A stretch of 64,000 nt of DNA, from positions 5,146,001-5,210,000 of the forward strand of contig NZ_CP081496.1 in NCBI RefSeq assembly GCF_019774615.1. The letters run 5' to 3'. Made by a program: the position numbers and the translations under genes. Below the pieces are notes generated by a model. That model ran no database searches and was not told the DNA's origin. It worked only from the letters and a program-made list of their open reading frames with translations. How positions within the stretch are numbered: the stretch's first letter is position 1; each line of letters opens with the position of its first letter. This document shows, piece after piece, positions 16,466-25,591 of the stretch. The stretch comes from Streptomyces sp. BHT-5-2. Lineage in GTDB: Bacteria > Actinomycetota > Actinomycetes > Streptomycetales > Streptomycetaceae.

Positions 16466-17091
16466 CGGGAACGCGGCCTAACGGGACCTCGGGCCCCAAT
16501 CCATAGGCTCGTCGAAGCTGCCACCCTTGCCGGGGGTACTGCGCGCCCATCAAAGCCAATCGTGTGCGAACAGAGCTTCTTTCATCGAGATTCCGTCGCC
16601 TCGCCTCGGAAAGACGTACGCGGAACCCGCGCCAGCACCTACTCGCCGTCTGTGTGCAGGGCGAGTGGCAGGTCCGATCTCGCCGATGAGGAATTCCCTC
16701 TCAGGGAGAGGACTGACAACCGGCACCGCCCGCAGCGATCGCCACACAGCGCGTCCCCGGACCCCTCCCCCTTTCACCAAGCGACGTCGCCTATCGTGAC
16801 GTACTCGTGTTACACCTCCACGGCTCTTAAGGAACTCAACTCCCGCCTCCGCCATGGATTATGGTGTAGCCGCACCACTTGCTTGCCGTCGCCCGATCAC
16901 CTGGGACCACCTGAACGACTCCGCGAGCAGCTCTCACGTGTGCTGGACGTATCCCAACCACCCACGGTCCTGCACCGCAAACACATACCCACCGGCCACC
17001 TTCACATCGACCATGACCTGGGGAGACGACCGGGACAGGCTCCGAGACATTGGGCACGGAATCGAAAATTTATCCCACAGCACAACCAGTC
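16466..17091. other. Island left edge: no intact gene, gene fragment relic
   Basis: About 630 bases of visibly lower GC than the flanks, with no convincing gene. On the minus strand around 16515-16590 it carries a degraded copy of the 3' part of the pseudogene at 17092-17604 (SLFRTRLALMGA against PVRARLALESA; at DNA level caa-gccaatcg-gcgaacag is shared). No tRNA was found here that could be an attachment site. Confidence 0.45.
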
Positions 17092-17604
17092 CTAACCAGG
17101 CCCCAGGAACCGCATCACGGGGTAGCTGAAGTGGCTGTCCTTGCCAGAAGTCATAGCGCTCTCCAAGGCCAATCGCGCGCGAACAGGGCGCCCCTCTGCA
17201 CGAAGCTGCTCGATCGGCACATACAAGCCCTCCACAAGGGACCACGCTGCCGACACCAATGGAAACTTCCCCGCATAAGGAAGCTCGGCCAACTGGAACT
17301 CGAGCAAGATACTTGGTCGCAGCCCTTGCCCCACCCAGGTCGAAAGAGTGCGCCGTGACAGTACTGCCCCTTCTCTCGCACTCTCCCTTGCTAGCCGGAA
17401 TCATCGTTCGTTCTGTGTCGAAGTAGCGAGGGCGAAGCTATCCGAGCCGTAAATCCTCATACGAGCTTCAACCGTGGCCAACCGATCTGCGACCACATCT
17501 ACAGAAGCAGCGTCAGTCGTGACCTCAACCATGTCGTCGCCCTCTTGACCGCACCATTTTGACTTGCCACCGAAACGTGCGGCAATACAGCGGGCGACGT
17601 TCAT
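17092..17604 (-). pseudogene. Probable broken hypothetical gene with in-frame stop
   Basis: From an ATG at 17604 the frame reads MNVARCIAARF, VEVTTDAASVDVVADRLATVE and SDSFALATSTQNER. It then meets TGA at 17401-17403 and continues in the same frame with protein-like sequence (LRPSILLEFQLAELPYAGKF, VRARLALESAMTSGKDSHFS, YPVMRFLGPG) to a stop at 17092. Either one gene with a nonsense mutation or two adjacent short genes; an ATGA overlap also opens another, less protein-like frame. The family is not recognised. A second degraded copy of its 3' part lies at 16515-16590, suggesting past duplication. Confidence 0.4.
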
Positions 17605-17615
17605 GCCACTTGTCG

Positions 17616-17882
17616 TTACTCTCCAAGTGTCAGCGCAACCGGACGCCCGGCACACACAGTTCCAGCCCTGAATCGCCCCACAGACACTGCCGATGGCTGA
17701 ATCTCCTTGCGCGTCGGTTCCCCAGCTTCCAGACAGCCGGGCCCAGCCGCATGAGGCATGCGCGGGAGGTCAGCTTCTTCCTCTGCCGCCTCTTGCTGCA
17801 CCCACGGCCGAGAGGTCATCTGCCTGGCGCGACGATCGAGCAGCTGCGGATCGACCGAAAGTTCGAACAAGGCCTCGTTCAT
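17616..17882 (-). CDS. Possible small protein of the MNEALF type, in frame inside the methylase end
   Basis: An internal ATG at 17882, preceded by a GGGGGG ribosome site, would give 88 residues starting MNEALFELSVDPQLLDRRAR. I recall small actinomycete mobile-element proteins starting MNEALF next to such methylases. Downstream the sequence becomes low-complexity and unlike those relatives, so this may be a decayed remnant read through from the methylase frame. Whether it is made separately is undecided. Confidence 0.35.
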   Translation of the reverse strand: MNEALFELSVDPQLLDRRARQMTSRPWVQQEAAEEEADLPRMPHAAGPGCLEAGEPTRKEIQPSAVSVGRFRAGTVCAGRPVALTLGE

Positions 17883-18935
17883 AGCGCGGTCCCCCCTACA
17901 CCTGGCCGCAGTCTTCGACATCGAACGAGCACCGCGATCCGCTACGCGCACTCCGCTCGCCAGCTCCTCACACGGCCCATCGACATGCCCCCCTCCGGGC
18001 CTCCGACGAACCCCGGCACCGAAACTCGGAAATGGGTGGATTGGGCCCTCGGGTTCTCCCCAACCACCTTTGGGTTCGCACGAACTCCTGGCAAACCCGG
18101 GTCTGGTGAAGATCAAGACGTCCTCGTACTGGACGACGGAGAGAGGGATGCCGGGTCGGCGGGCGTCTCGGACGTTCTTCATCTGGAAGAACGAGGGGCG
18201 GGTGACCAGACGGCTGTTGCGGATGCCGGCGAGCATGGCGACGCAGCGTTCGGTGGGGAGGAGTCCTGCGGCTTTGCCGGCGGCGAGGACGGCGGAGGGC
18301 AGGTCGATCAGTTCGCCTCGTTTGCGCCAAGGGCGGGTGGTGATGACGGCGGTGCCGCCGGGGCGGAGCATCGTGCGGCACTGAGCGAGGATCTCGGTGA
18401 AGGCTTCCAGGAGCCGGCCGGTGGAGACATGGGCGAGGTTGACGCGGTCGTGGCCGTACCGGAAGTCCTTCTTGACGACGCCGGGTTCGCCGGTCTCCAG
18501 GGAGGAGCGGACCTGCCCGTGGACGCTGGGTCCGTAGGGAGGTGAGGTGACCACGAGCGCCACCTCCCCACGGGCGGAGGCGGGGGCGAGGTCGGTGAGC
18601 CGTCGGGCGTCGCCGCAGCGGACGATTCCGGTACCAGTGCCGCTTGTTTGCGCGGCGGAGCGGGCGTTGAGTGAGGCGAGGGTGGCCCAAATGGGTTCGT
18701 ATTCAATGCCGAGGGCATTGCGGCCGAGGTGGAGGGCTTCGACGAGGGTGGTGCCGATGCCGCACATGGGGTCGAGGACGAGGTCGCCGGGGCGGGTGTA
18801 GGTGGCGATGGCGTGGGCGGCGATGCCGGGATGCATCTTGGCCGGGTGGGCCGCCGAGCCGGGCACATAGCGGTCCTTGCGCTGGGCCGGGGCGGAGGTG
18901 GGGACGGTGTTCCACACCGAGATCGGACGCGTCAT
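17616..18935 (-). CDS. Site-specific DNA methyltransferase
   Basis: 439 residues; ATG at 18935 with GGAAGGAG upstream. Amino-methyltransferase motifs: LVLDPMCGIGTTLVEALHLGRNALGIEYEP (AdoMet-binding, about residues 53-82) and VVTSPPYGPSVHGQV (catalytic TSPPY, N6-adenine or N4-cytosine type, about residues 129-143). The order AdoMet motif then TSPPY is common in plasmid-borne orphan methylases. The catalytic part ends near FTRPGFARSS. The last 88 codons look like a separate small protein (MNEALFELS, from 17882) joined in frame, so the natural stop may be lost. It follows the upstream gene by 18 bases. No restriction enzyme is adjacent. Confidence 0.75.
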   Translation of the reverse strand: MTRPISVWNTVPTSAPAQRKDRYVPGSAAHPAKMHPGIAAHAIATYTRPGDLVLDPMCGIGTTLVEALHLGRNALGIEYEPIWATLASLNARSAAQTSGTGTGIVRCGDARRLTDLAPASARGEVALVVTSPPYGPSVHGQVRSSLETGEPGVVKKDFRYGHDRVNLAHVSTGRLLEAFTEILAQCRTMLRPGGTAVITTRPWRKRGELIDLPSAVLAAGKAAGLLPTERCVAMLAGIRNSRLVTRPSFFQMKNVRDARRPGIPLSVVQYEDVLIFTRPGFARSSCEPKGGWGEPEGPIHPFPSFGAGVRRRPGGGHVDGPCEELASGVRVADRGARSMSKTAARCRGDRAMNEALFELSVDPQLLDRRARQMTSRPWVQQEAAEEEADLPRMPHAAGPGCLEAGEPTRKEIQPSAVSVGRFRAGTVCAGRPVALTLGE

Positions 18936-18953
18936 GATCGGACTCCTTCCAGC

Positions 18954-19620
18954 TCAGCGGGTGTGGTGGATAGCCGAGAGAGCGACGAGATCGCTATGGG
19001 CGACGCCGGGGCTGGCATCGGCGGGCCGGGCGGGAATGAGACGGTCGGCAGCAGGGTGGACGTGAGCGACGATGATGTGCTGGAGGTAGCGGAAGCCGGC
19101 GGTGCGGGCGCAGGCGATCAGCGAGCCGAGCGGGTCGGTGAGGCCGGCGTCGTCGTCTCGGCGTTGGCGGATGGCGAGCAGCAGCAGTCCGTCGGCGGGC
19201 AGGAGGCGGTGGGCGCGGTGGAAGAAGCCGGCCCAGCCCTCGTCCATGGCCCCGGGCATCTCGCCGACGGTCCCGGGGAGGCTGTCGGTGGAGGCGGGCA
19301 GGGCGTTGGGGTGGAGTTCGGCGAGCAGCATCGAGAGCCTGCTGGGGGGTGCCGTCGGTGTAGGTGATGACGGGGGTGCGGGCGTCCATGCCCGGCTCGG
19401 TGTCCGGGACGGAGAGCTTCAGCAGCGGCGCGGGGGCCTGGCCGGGGCGGTGGGTGAACTCGGTGCGGATCTTCTCGATCGCCCATGGCCGCAGTACCGT
19501 GCCGGAGGACGGGACCGCATCGGGCTGGTCGGGGGCGGGGAGCCAGAGGATGGTCGGCAGCGGGCGGGGGGTGTGGCGGCGGGAAGCGCTTTCGGGGGCG
19601 TGACGGTGGTTGGTGGACAT
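18954..19620 (-). pseudogene. Frameshifted methyltransferase-like gene of the island
   Basis: From the ATG at 19620 (MSTNHRHAPESAS) the frame is protein-like (LPTILWLPAPDQPDAVPSSG, RPWAIEKIRTEF, VITYTDGTPQQ). After a run of six C at about 19355 the coding signal moves to another frame, which continues MLLAELHPNALP, HRAHRLLPADGLLLLAIRQR, FRYLQHIIVAHVH, HSDLVALSAIHH to a stop at 18954. One extra C in the run explains the break. The second part resembles the C-terminal half of methyltransferase-like proteins that travel with mobile-element methylases. Its stop is 18 bases from the methylase start, so the two were one operon. Confidence 0.6.
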
Positions 19621-20230
19621 CGGCGGGTGGCGCCCGGGGCAGGGGCTCCAAGCCGTCTGTGCTGACATGAGGAATAGGGAAACGACGGCGTCGAATTGTC
19701 ATCGCCGTTGGAGGCGTTCGAACTCGCCGGGCGGCCAGTGGCCCGATGTGGCAGCTGAGGCTCGCGCTGAGCGGCGCGCCGACTTTGCCCGGCTCAGTGG
19801 CCAAGCGAGCCAGTACCGAGCCACCTGCGAGCCACCGCCGAGCCAGCCCTGAGGGCATCGGTAGTCTCGGTAGACGTGGCCCAAAAATTCTTTTTGTTCG
19901 ATTCCTGGGCGATGGGTCGCAGGGGTGACGCTGATCGCTTGCGGCGCTCCGTGCCGTCGAAGTTGGATCACCTTCACTGAAGGTTGGTGACCGCCCGGTT
20001 CGTGCCCGAGTCAGGGCACGGTAGTGGCAACCAGGCCACGGTTGTTGACGAGACTGGTTGTGCTCGCTCTGGTTGCGTCGGCCTTGGGCCGCCCCATGAG
20101 CTTGCCCGGGGATCTCGGATCGCGTTAGAGGCCCGTGAAGATCCATGCCCTGCGCATCCAATCGGTGACGCCTGTCTGCCTACGCTCCTGGGTGAAGCGA
20201 TCACACACGACGTGACCATGGGGGACTGCG
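19621..20230. other. Divergent control region with helically phased repeats
   Basis: 610 bases between the minus-strand methylase operon and the plus-strand WXG cassette, with no coding frame. It contains four phased GAGCCA hexamers (19807-19845) and a small hairpin ACCTTC-ACT-GAAGGT near 19970. GGGGGA before the TTG at 20231 is the ribosome site of the next gene. Confidence 0.5.
19807..19850 (+). repeat. Four GAGCCA repeats at exact 11-base spacing
   Basis: GAGCCA occurs at 19807, 19818, 19829 and 19840, each followed by five variable bases. A partial fifth (GAGGGC) sits at 19851, again in phase. One-turn spacing puts all copies on the same face of the helix, as in iterons or cooperative repressor sites. 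Confidence 0.6.
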
Positions 20231-20545
20231 TTGGCGCATGAGCATTTTTCGATCCATCCCGAGCCGGTCACGGCTCTCGGCAAGGATTTCACTGCCTCCG
20301 CCGACCATCTCGACAACCGCATCAGCTCTTTCGCCTCACGCGCGGAGAACGTGGACGATGCCTTCGGCGTGATGTCCGAGTCCACCGAGACCCTGTCCCA
20401 GTACGTGGAGATGACCCGCCACACCGTGACCGCCCTGCGGCAGTTACGCACCGGGCTGCAGCACTACGCCGAGGGCCTGCAGCGCACCGTCGCCACGTAC
20501 CAGGCGTCGGATACCGCGCAGGCGCAGCAGTTCGGGGGGAAGTGA
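20231..20545 (+). CDS. Small WXG100-like secretion partner
   Basis: 104 residues from the TTG at 20231 with GGGGGA seven bases upstream. All-helical protein of WXG100/ESAT-6 size (FSIHPEPVTALGKDFTASAD, VMSESTETLSQYVEMTRHTV, LQHYAEGLQRTVATYQASD), though the Trp-X-Gly turn itself is absent. Such proteins pair with a larger WXG protein and leave through type VII secretion. The next gene starts one base after its stop and has a clear WTG turn, so the two probably form a heterodimer. Confidence 0.6.
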   Translation: MAHEHFSIHPEPVTALGKDFTASADHLDNRISSFASRAENVDDAFGVMSESTETLSQYVEMTRHTVTALRQLRTGLQHYAEGLQRTVATYQASDTAQAQQFGGK

Positions 20546-20546
20546 C

Positions 20547-21626
20547 GTGGCCGGTCAGCAGCAGGAGCAGCAGCCGCAGATCGAGAAGAGCTTCGACCTG
20601 TTCAATCCCGGTGGGGACCCGTCGGTGCTGCGGGCGTGCGCCGAGGCGTGGCGGGGCATGGCCCACGATCTGAAGAGCACGATCGAGGCGCAGGACCAGG
20701 AGGTCGCCCGGCTCGGCGACAACTGGACCGGTGCCGCCGCCGACGCCTTCCATGCCCACTGGAACCACACCAAGGGCCAGGTGGAGAAGGCGCTGCCGCA
20801 TTTCGAAACCGTCGCCCAGCAGCTGGACCACACCGCGGATGCCATCAAGAAGGCCAACGACGAGGTCCACCGGGTGGCCGAGGAGATCGCCGCGACGGTG
20901 GCGATCGGCATCGGCCTGACGGTGCTGACCGGCGGTTTCTCCGACGCCATCGCGGCCGGCGCGGCCGGCGCGGAAGTCGCCGAGGCAGCGGGCGAAGTAA
21001 CCCGGCTGGGGCAACTGCTGATCCGCGTCGCCGAAGTGATGGAGAAGATCAGGACGGCGATGAGCAGCAGCAAGCTGCTCAAGTTCGGCTTCGAGTTCGG
21101 CAAGAGTATGGACGCCAACTTCATCGGCAATGTCGCCGGGCAGAAGATCTCCGGGCAGAAGGTCACCTGGGGCCAGGACCTCCAGGACGCCGCCGTGTCC
21201 GCAGTCGTGGGCACGGGCATCTCAACAGCCGGTGGGGAACTGGCACCGAAGGTAAGCCGCTGGGCTCAAACCGCCGGCGAGGACGGGCAAGCGTGGGCGC
21301 CGGGGAAGAAACTCGCCGCGGCGCTGGACAGCGACCAGTTGCCCGGCAAGATCGCCATGGGCGGACTGGGCAGTGCGGGCGGGCAGGCCGCAGCGGACGG
21401 CGTGGACATCGCCGAGGGGCAGCACAAGGACGTCCTGTGGGACGCGGCGTTCAGCGGCGGCGCCGGACTCGTTGCCGGTGGTGCGAACCATCTGGGAGAG
21501 AAGATCAACATCGGCACCGGCAAGCACCGTGCCACGCACCGCGATTCGTTCCCTGCCTGGCAAGAGGTCCCCGTCGACGGCATCATCTACGGCGCCGGCA
21601 ACGCCGCCAACTCCGAACTGGAATGA
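20547..21626 (+). CDS. WXG100-domain protein (type VII secretion substrate-like), no toxin tip seen
   Basis: 359 residues from the GTG at 20547. Residues 20-110 form a WXG100 helical hairpin (AWRGMAHDLKSTIEAQDQEV, RLGDNWTGAAADAFHAHWNH). The middle has a Gly/Ala-rich hydrophobic stretch (TVAIGIGLTVLTGGFSDAIA, AAGAAGAEVAEAAG). The C-terminal 150 residues repeat glycine-rich helices like those in polymorphic-toxin linkers, but the protein ends (AGNAANSELE) without a recognisable nuclease or other tip. It could be a truncated effector. Followed after 6 bases by a conserved hypothetical gene. No EccC-type motor is nearby. Confidence 0.65.
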   Translation: MAGQQQEQQPQIEKSFDLFNPGGDPSVLRACAEAWRGMAHDLKSTIEAQDQEVARLGDNWTGAAADAFHAHWNHTKGQVEKALPHFETVAQQLDHTADAIKKANDEVHRVAEEIAATVAIGIGLTVLTGGFSDAIAAGAAGAEVAEAAGEVTRLGQLLIRVAEVMEKIRTAMSSSKLLKFGFEFGKSMDANFIGNVAGQKISGQKVTWGQDLQDAAVSAVVGTGISTAGGELAPKVSRWAQTAGEDGQAWAPGKKLAAALDSDQLPGKIAMGGLGSAGGQAAADGVDIAEGQHKDVLWDAAFSGGAGLVAGGANHLGEKINIGTGKHRATHRDSFPAWQEVPVDGIIYGAGNAANSELE

Positions 21627-21632
21627 CCCACC

Positions 21633-22253
21633 GTGTTCGAGGTGCGCAAGAGCATCCAACGCTTCCGCGATGATCCGGCCTGGACCTATCGCAAGACAGC
21701 GCCGGACTACCTCGCCACGTTCGAGCGTGGCGGCTACCCGTTCAGCCTGGGACCGGGTGGCCTCGCCATTCGAGATCTTCTGCAGGGCGACGTGAACGGC
21801 CGAGAGGTGAGCGTGTTCCATCTCCTCGCATGGCCGCGCCTCACAGGAAGTGGGGCAGCGGCCTCGCGGACGTACTCGGTAGCTGTGCTCCCCCTGCCCC
21901 GCACACTCCCGACCACTGGGGTCACCAGCTGCCTGCTGTCATGGGATACCCATGATTGGAAGCGTGGGGCCCTTCCACACTCTTCAAACAGCTACACGTA
22001 CTTGCCGAACCTCGGCTCCCACCTGGTCCGGCACTACTCGAAGGAGCACGATTTCGCAGCCCTCATCAACACGCACGCCATGGAACGGCTCATGCACGAC
22101 GCTCGGCTGGGCTGGCGCATCGAGGGAAACCGCATGATCGGCTGGACGTCCGGACGCAAGACCTACGAGGACCTCCTGACCATGGTCGACACCCTCACCA
22201 CCATCATCGACGGCTTTCCCGAACAGGTATGGAACTGGCCGAAGATGATGTGA
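21633..22253 (+). CDS. Conserved hypothetical protein linked to the WXG cassette
   Basis: 206 residues from the GTG at 21633, six bases after the WXG gene. Seen: an N-terminal block FEVRKSIQRFRDDPAWTYRK, PFSLGPGGLAIRDLLQGDVN, GREVSVFHL and a C-terminal block NTHAMERLMHDARLGWRIEG, NRMIGWTSGRKTYEDLLTMV. The C-terminal block resembles a streptomycete family in which a membrane or lipid-binding region is followed by this WRIEG-x-W unit. It could be an immunity or accessory protein for the WXG substrate (inference from position). Its first 65 codons are duplicated at the start of the following gene. Confidence 0.5.
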   Translation: MFEVRKSIQRFRDDPAWTYRKTAPDYLATFERGGYPFSLGPGGLAIRDLLQGDVNGREVSVFHLLAWPRLTGSGAAASRTYSVAVLPLPRTLPTTGVTSCLLSWDTHDWKRGALPHSSNSYTYLPNLGSHLVRHYSKEHDFAALINTHAMERLMHDARLGWRIEGNRMIGWTSGRKTYEDLLTMVDTLTTIIDGFPEQVWNWPKMM

Positions 22254-22264
22254 GGCTGCCCACC

Positions 22265-24555
22265 GTGTTCGAGGTGCGCAAAAGCATCAAACGCTTCCGG
22301 GACGCCCCGACCTGGACCTACCGCAAGAGCGACCGCGCCTACCTCGACACCTTCAACCATGACGGCTACCCCTTCAGTCTCGGCCCGGATAGCCTGTCTC
22401 TTCGCCACCTGCTGCAGGGCAGCCTCCTGGGTCGGGAGGTGAGCATGTTCCACCTCCGGGCGTTGAAGCGCAGTGGCCGGGCCCATGTCGCCTTCGAATA
22501 CACCTGGTCGCACAGCGGCCTACGCATCCGTATGTGGGTCCCGGGCACCGTCCCCGTGGGCCTGGTGTGCCGCGCCGTCGAAGCCGCCTGGCCCGGCGCC
22601 CACACCCGCGTCACCGCACCTGCTCCCCTCCTCCCGAACGCAGACGACGCCGTCTCCCGCACGGCCGGACGCCTGCGGCCGGCCCGCCCCGACGTTCTCC
22701 CCCTCCGCACCGACCACCCCACCGACCCCCTACGCGCCCTGCTCCAGGCCGCCACCGGCATGGCCGACCATGAATCGGCCTGCGTGCAGATCCTGGCCCG
22801 CCCCGCCACCGGCCGCGCCCTGCGCCGCGCCCGCCACCAGGCAAGGCGACTCAAAGCCGGGCACGCCCCAGCCCGTCTTTCCACCCTGACCGCGCTTCTC
22901 CTCCACCGTGCCCAACCCGCCACCACCGGCAAGCAGGACCCCGACCACGGCACCGCCGTACGCCAGATGGTGGCCAAACAATCCGGCGCCCAGTGGCAGT
23001 GCACCCTCACCTACGCCGCCACCTGCTCACAAAAGACCGACCGCGCACAGGATGTGGCCCGCGGCCGGGCCCACGCCATCTCCTCCGCCTTCGGCCTGTA
23101 CGCCGACCGCAACTACCTCACCCGCACCCGCCTCCGTCACCCCGAACCACGCCTCACCGGCCGACAGTTCCCCGCCTCCCGCCCGGCGCTGCTCTCGGTA
23201 CCGGAACTCGCCGCCCTCGCCCACCTCCCCTACGACCCCGACGCCCCCGGCCTGCGCCGAGCCGGCGCCCGCTCCGTCCTCCCACCCCCACAGATCTCCA
23301 AGCCCACCCCCGGCAATAGCATCAAACCCCTGGGCCACTCCGATACCGGCGCCCGCCGCGGCGTAGGTCTCGCCGTCGCCGACGCCCGCCACCACCTGCA
23401 CGTCATGGGTGCAACCGGCTCCGGCAAGTCCACCCTCATCGCCAACCTCGTCCTCGACGACGTCCGCAATCACCGCGGCGTCATCGTCATCGACCCCAAA
23501 GGCGACCTGATCAACGACCTGCTGGACCGCCTGCCCGACACCTGCGCCGACCGCCTCGTCCTCATCGACCCCGACGACCCCCACACGCCCCCGTGCCTGA
23601 ACGTGCTCGACGGCACCGACATCGATGTCGTCGTGGACAACATCACCGGCATCTTCCGCCGGATCTTCACCGCCTTCTGGGGACCGCGCACCGACGACAT
23701 CATGCGCGCCGCCTGCCTGACCCTCCTCAAATACCGCAACCGCACCGGCCAGTTGGTCACTCTCGCCGATGTTCCCCGTCTGCTGGGCGAGTCCGCCTAC
23801 CGGCTGCGTATCGTTCCGGCCCTCCAAGACCCTGTCCTGCGAGGGTTCTGGGCCTGGTACGAGTCGATGTCCGATCCCTCACGCGCCGCGGTGGTCGGAC
23901 CGGTCATGAACAAGCTGCGTGCGTTCCTGCTGCGCGACTTCGCCCGCCGCGCGATCGCCGCCGGCCCCTCCACTTTCAACCTCACCGGCGTCCTCAACGG
24001 CGGCATCCTCCTGGCCCGTCTCCCCAAAGGCGCCCTCGGCGAAGAGACCGCCCGTCTCCTTGGCTCCTTCATCGTCGCCGGCACCTGGCAAGCCGCCGCA
24101 GCCCGCGCCCGCACCCCGAACACCAACGCATCGACGCCACGCTCAGCATCGACGAGGCGCACAACTTCCTCGTCTTGCCCTACCCGTTGGAGGACATGCT
24201 CGCCGAGGCCCGCGGCTACCGCCTGTCCATGCTCCTGGCCCACCAACACCTCGCACAGCTCCCCCGCGACCTGCGCGAAGGCATCTCCGCCAACGCCCGC
24301 AACAAAGTCTTCTTCAACGCCTCCCCCGAGGACTCCAACGCACTGGAACGCCACACCCTGCCCACCCTCGCCGCCCACGGCCTCGCCCACCTCGGCCCCT
24401 ACCAAGCCGCCGCCCACCTCCTGACCAACGGCGCGGAATCCACCGCCTTCACCCTCACCACCTACCCCCTGTCACCCGCCATTCCCGGCCGTGCCAAAGA
24501 CCTGCGAACCGCTGCTGCCTCCCGCACCGGCCCACGACAAGCCACCCGCCCCTGA
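22265..24555 (+). pseudogene. TraG/VirD4- or HerA-like conjugative ATPase, chimeric 5' end and frameshifted
   Basis: The first 65 codons from the GTG at 22265 are a diverged copy of the start of the previous gene (FEVRKSIKRFRD ... GREVSMFHL). From about 22460 the sequence becomes a conjugative DNA-transfer ATPase: EYTWSHSGLRIRMWVPGTVP, Walker A MGATGSGKST near residue 381, Walker B VIVIDPKGD near 405. The coding frame breaks at about 24115 in a short C run. The continuation (IDATLSIDEAHNFL, the second ATPase acidic motif, to a stop at 24555) lies one frame over, as if one C were lost. In related elements this protein pumps DNA through the mating pore. Here its own N-terminus is missing, so it is probably inactive. 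Confidence 0.7.
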
Positions 24556-24601
24556 CCAACCACCCCACCAGTCCCTTCGCCCTACCCCACGGTGATCCGC
24601 C

Positions 24602-25591
24602 ATGCCCGCACTCCCCCGCCCCGCCTCCGGCCCCGGCTCCCGCTACACCGCCCGCGCCGCCACCAGCCGCCCCCGCCCCACCCAACACACCGACATCGCC
24701 GCCCTCGCCCGCCGCCTCACCACCCGCGACCTCTGGCTGACCCGCATGCTCCACGAGCACCGCGTCCTGACCACCCACCAGATCACCCGCCTCGCCTACA
24801 CCTCACTCCGCTCCGCCCAACGCCGCCTACGCACCCTCCACCACCACGCCGTCGTGGACTCCTTCCGCCCCCTGACCCAGACCGGCTCCGCCCCCGAGCA
24901 CTACACCCTCGGCCCCGCCGGAGCCGCCCTCCTCGCCGCCCAGGCCGGTCTCGACCCCGAAGCCGTCGGCTGGCGCCCCACCCACACCGGCCGCATCGCC
25001 TACTCCCCCTCCCTCGGCCACGACCTCGGCGTCAACGACCTCCTCACCCACCTCGCCGCCCACACCCACACCACCCCCACCGCCAGCCTCTCCCTCGGGC
25101 TCTCCGAACACTCCGCAGCCCGCCGCTGGGGCGACATCATCCGCCCCGACGCCTACGCCCACTACCACGGCGGCGACCGCCTGCTGCCCTTCTTCCTCGA
25201 ATACGACACCGGCAGCCAACCCCTCGCCCGCGTCGAAGCCAAACTCGCCGGCTACGCCGCCTTCACCACCGCCACCGGCGCCCGCCCGGCCCTGCTCATC
25301 CACACCCGTACCCAGTCCCGTGACCAAGCCCTGCGGCACCGCCTCGCCAACACGGCAAGAGAGTTGGGGCTGAACGTGGCGACCTCATCCGGAGACTTCA
25401 CAACCAGCGAACCCTGGGGCCCCTGGTGGGCACCACTCCAACCCGGCGCCCGCCGCACCACCCTCGCCGCCCTCACCGACCACTGGCCTGCCCTCAGCCC
25501 CGCCTCCGGCCTGGAACCGACCGACGCCGACACGCCCCTCACCCTTCCCGTACCCCCACAACCGCCCGCCGCCCCCAAGGCCGGATCGTGA
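24602..25591 (+). CDS. Replication-relaxation family protein
   Basis: 329 residues. N-terminal winged helix (DLWLTRMLHEHRVLTTHQIT, RLAYTSLRSAQRRLRTLHHH, AVVDSFRP) and a body matching the replication-relaxation family of mobile elements (GHDLGVNDLLTHLAAH, WGDIIRPDAYAHYH, FFLEYDTGSQPLARVEAKLA, GYAAF), a nuclease-like core with acidic residues. Family members occur next to conjugative ATPases on actinomycete plasmids and ICEs; the biochemical role is poorly known. It follows the ATPase relic by 46 bases and overlaps the next start (GTGA). Confidence 0.8.
   Translation: MPALPRPASGPGSRYTARAATSRPRPTQHTDIAALARRLTTRDLWLTRMLHEHRVLTTHQITRLAYTSLRSAQRRLRTLHHHAVVDSFRPLTQTGSAPEHYTLGPAGAALLAAQAGLDPEAVGWRPTHTGRIAYSPSLGHDLGVNDLLTHLAAHTHTTPTASLSLGLSEHSAARRWGDIIRPDAYAHYHGGDRLLPFFLEYDTGSQPLARVEAKLAGYAAFTTATGARPALLIHTRTQSRDQALRHRLANTARELGLNVATSSGDFTTSEPWGPWWAPLQPGARRTTLAALTDHWPALSPASGLEPTDADTPLTLPVPPQPPAAPKAGS

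Noticed and set aside
19807..19850. Phased GAGCCA array considered as a CRISPR array
   Set aside because: Six-base repeats with five-base spacers are far too short; no cas genes in the window.
19896..19905. GTTCGATTCC, resembling a tRNA T-loop, as a possible attachment-site tRNA end
   Set aside because: No T-stem pairing, no acceptor or anticodon arms nearby.
19960..19972. GGATCACCTTC near the WXG cassette, resembling the 3' end of 16S rRNA
   Set aside because: Only a short match, no flanking rRNA sequence; coincidence is the simplest reading.
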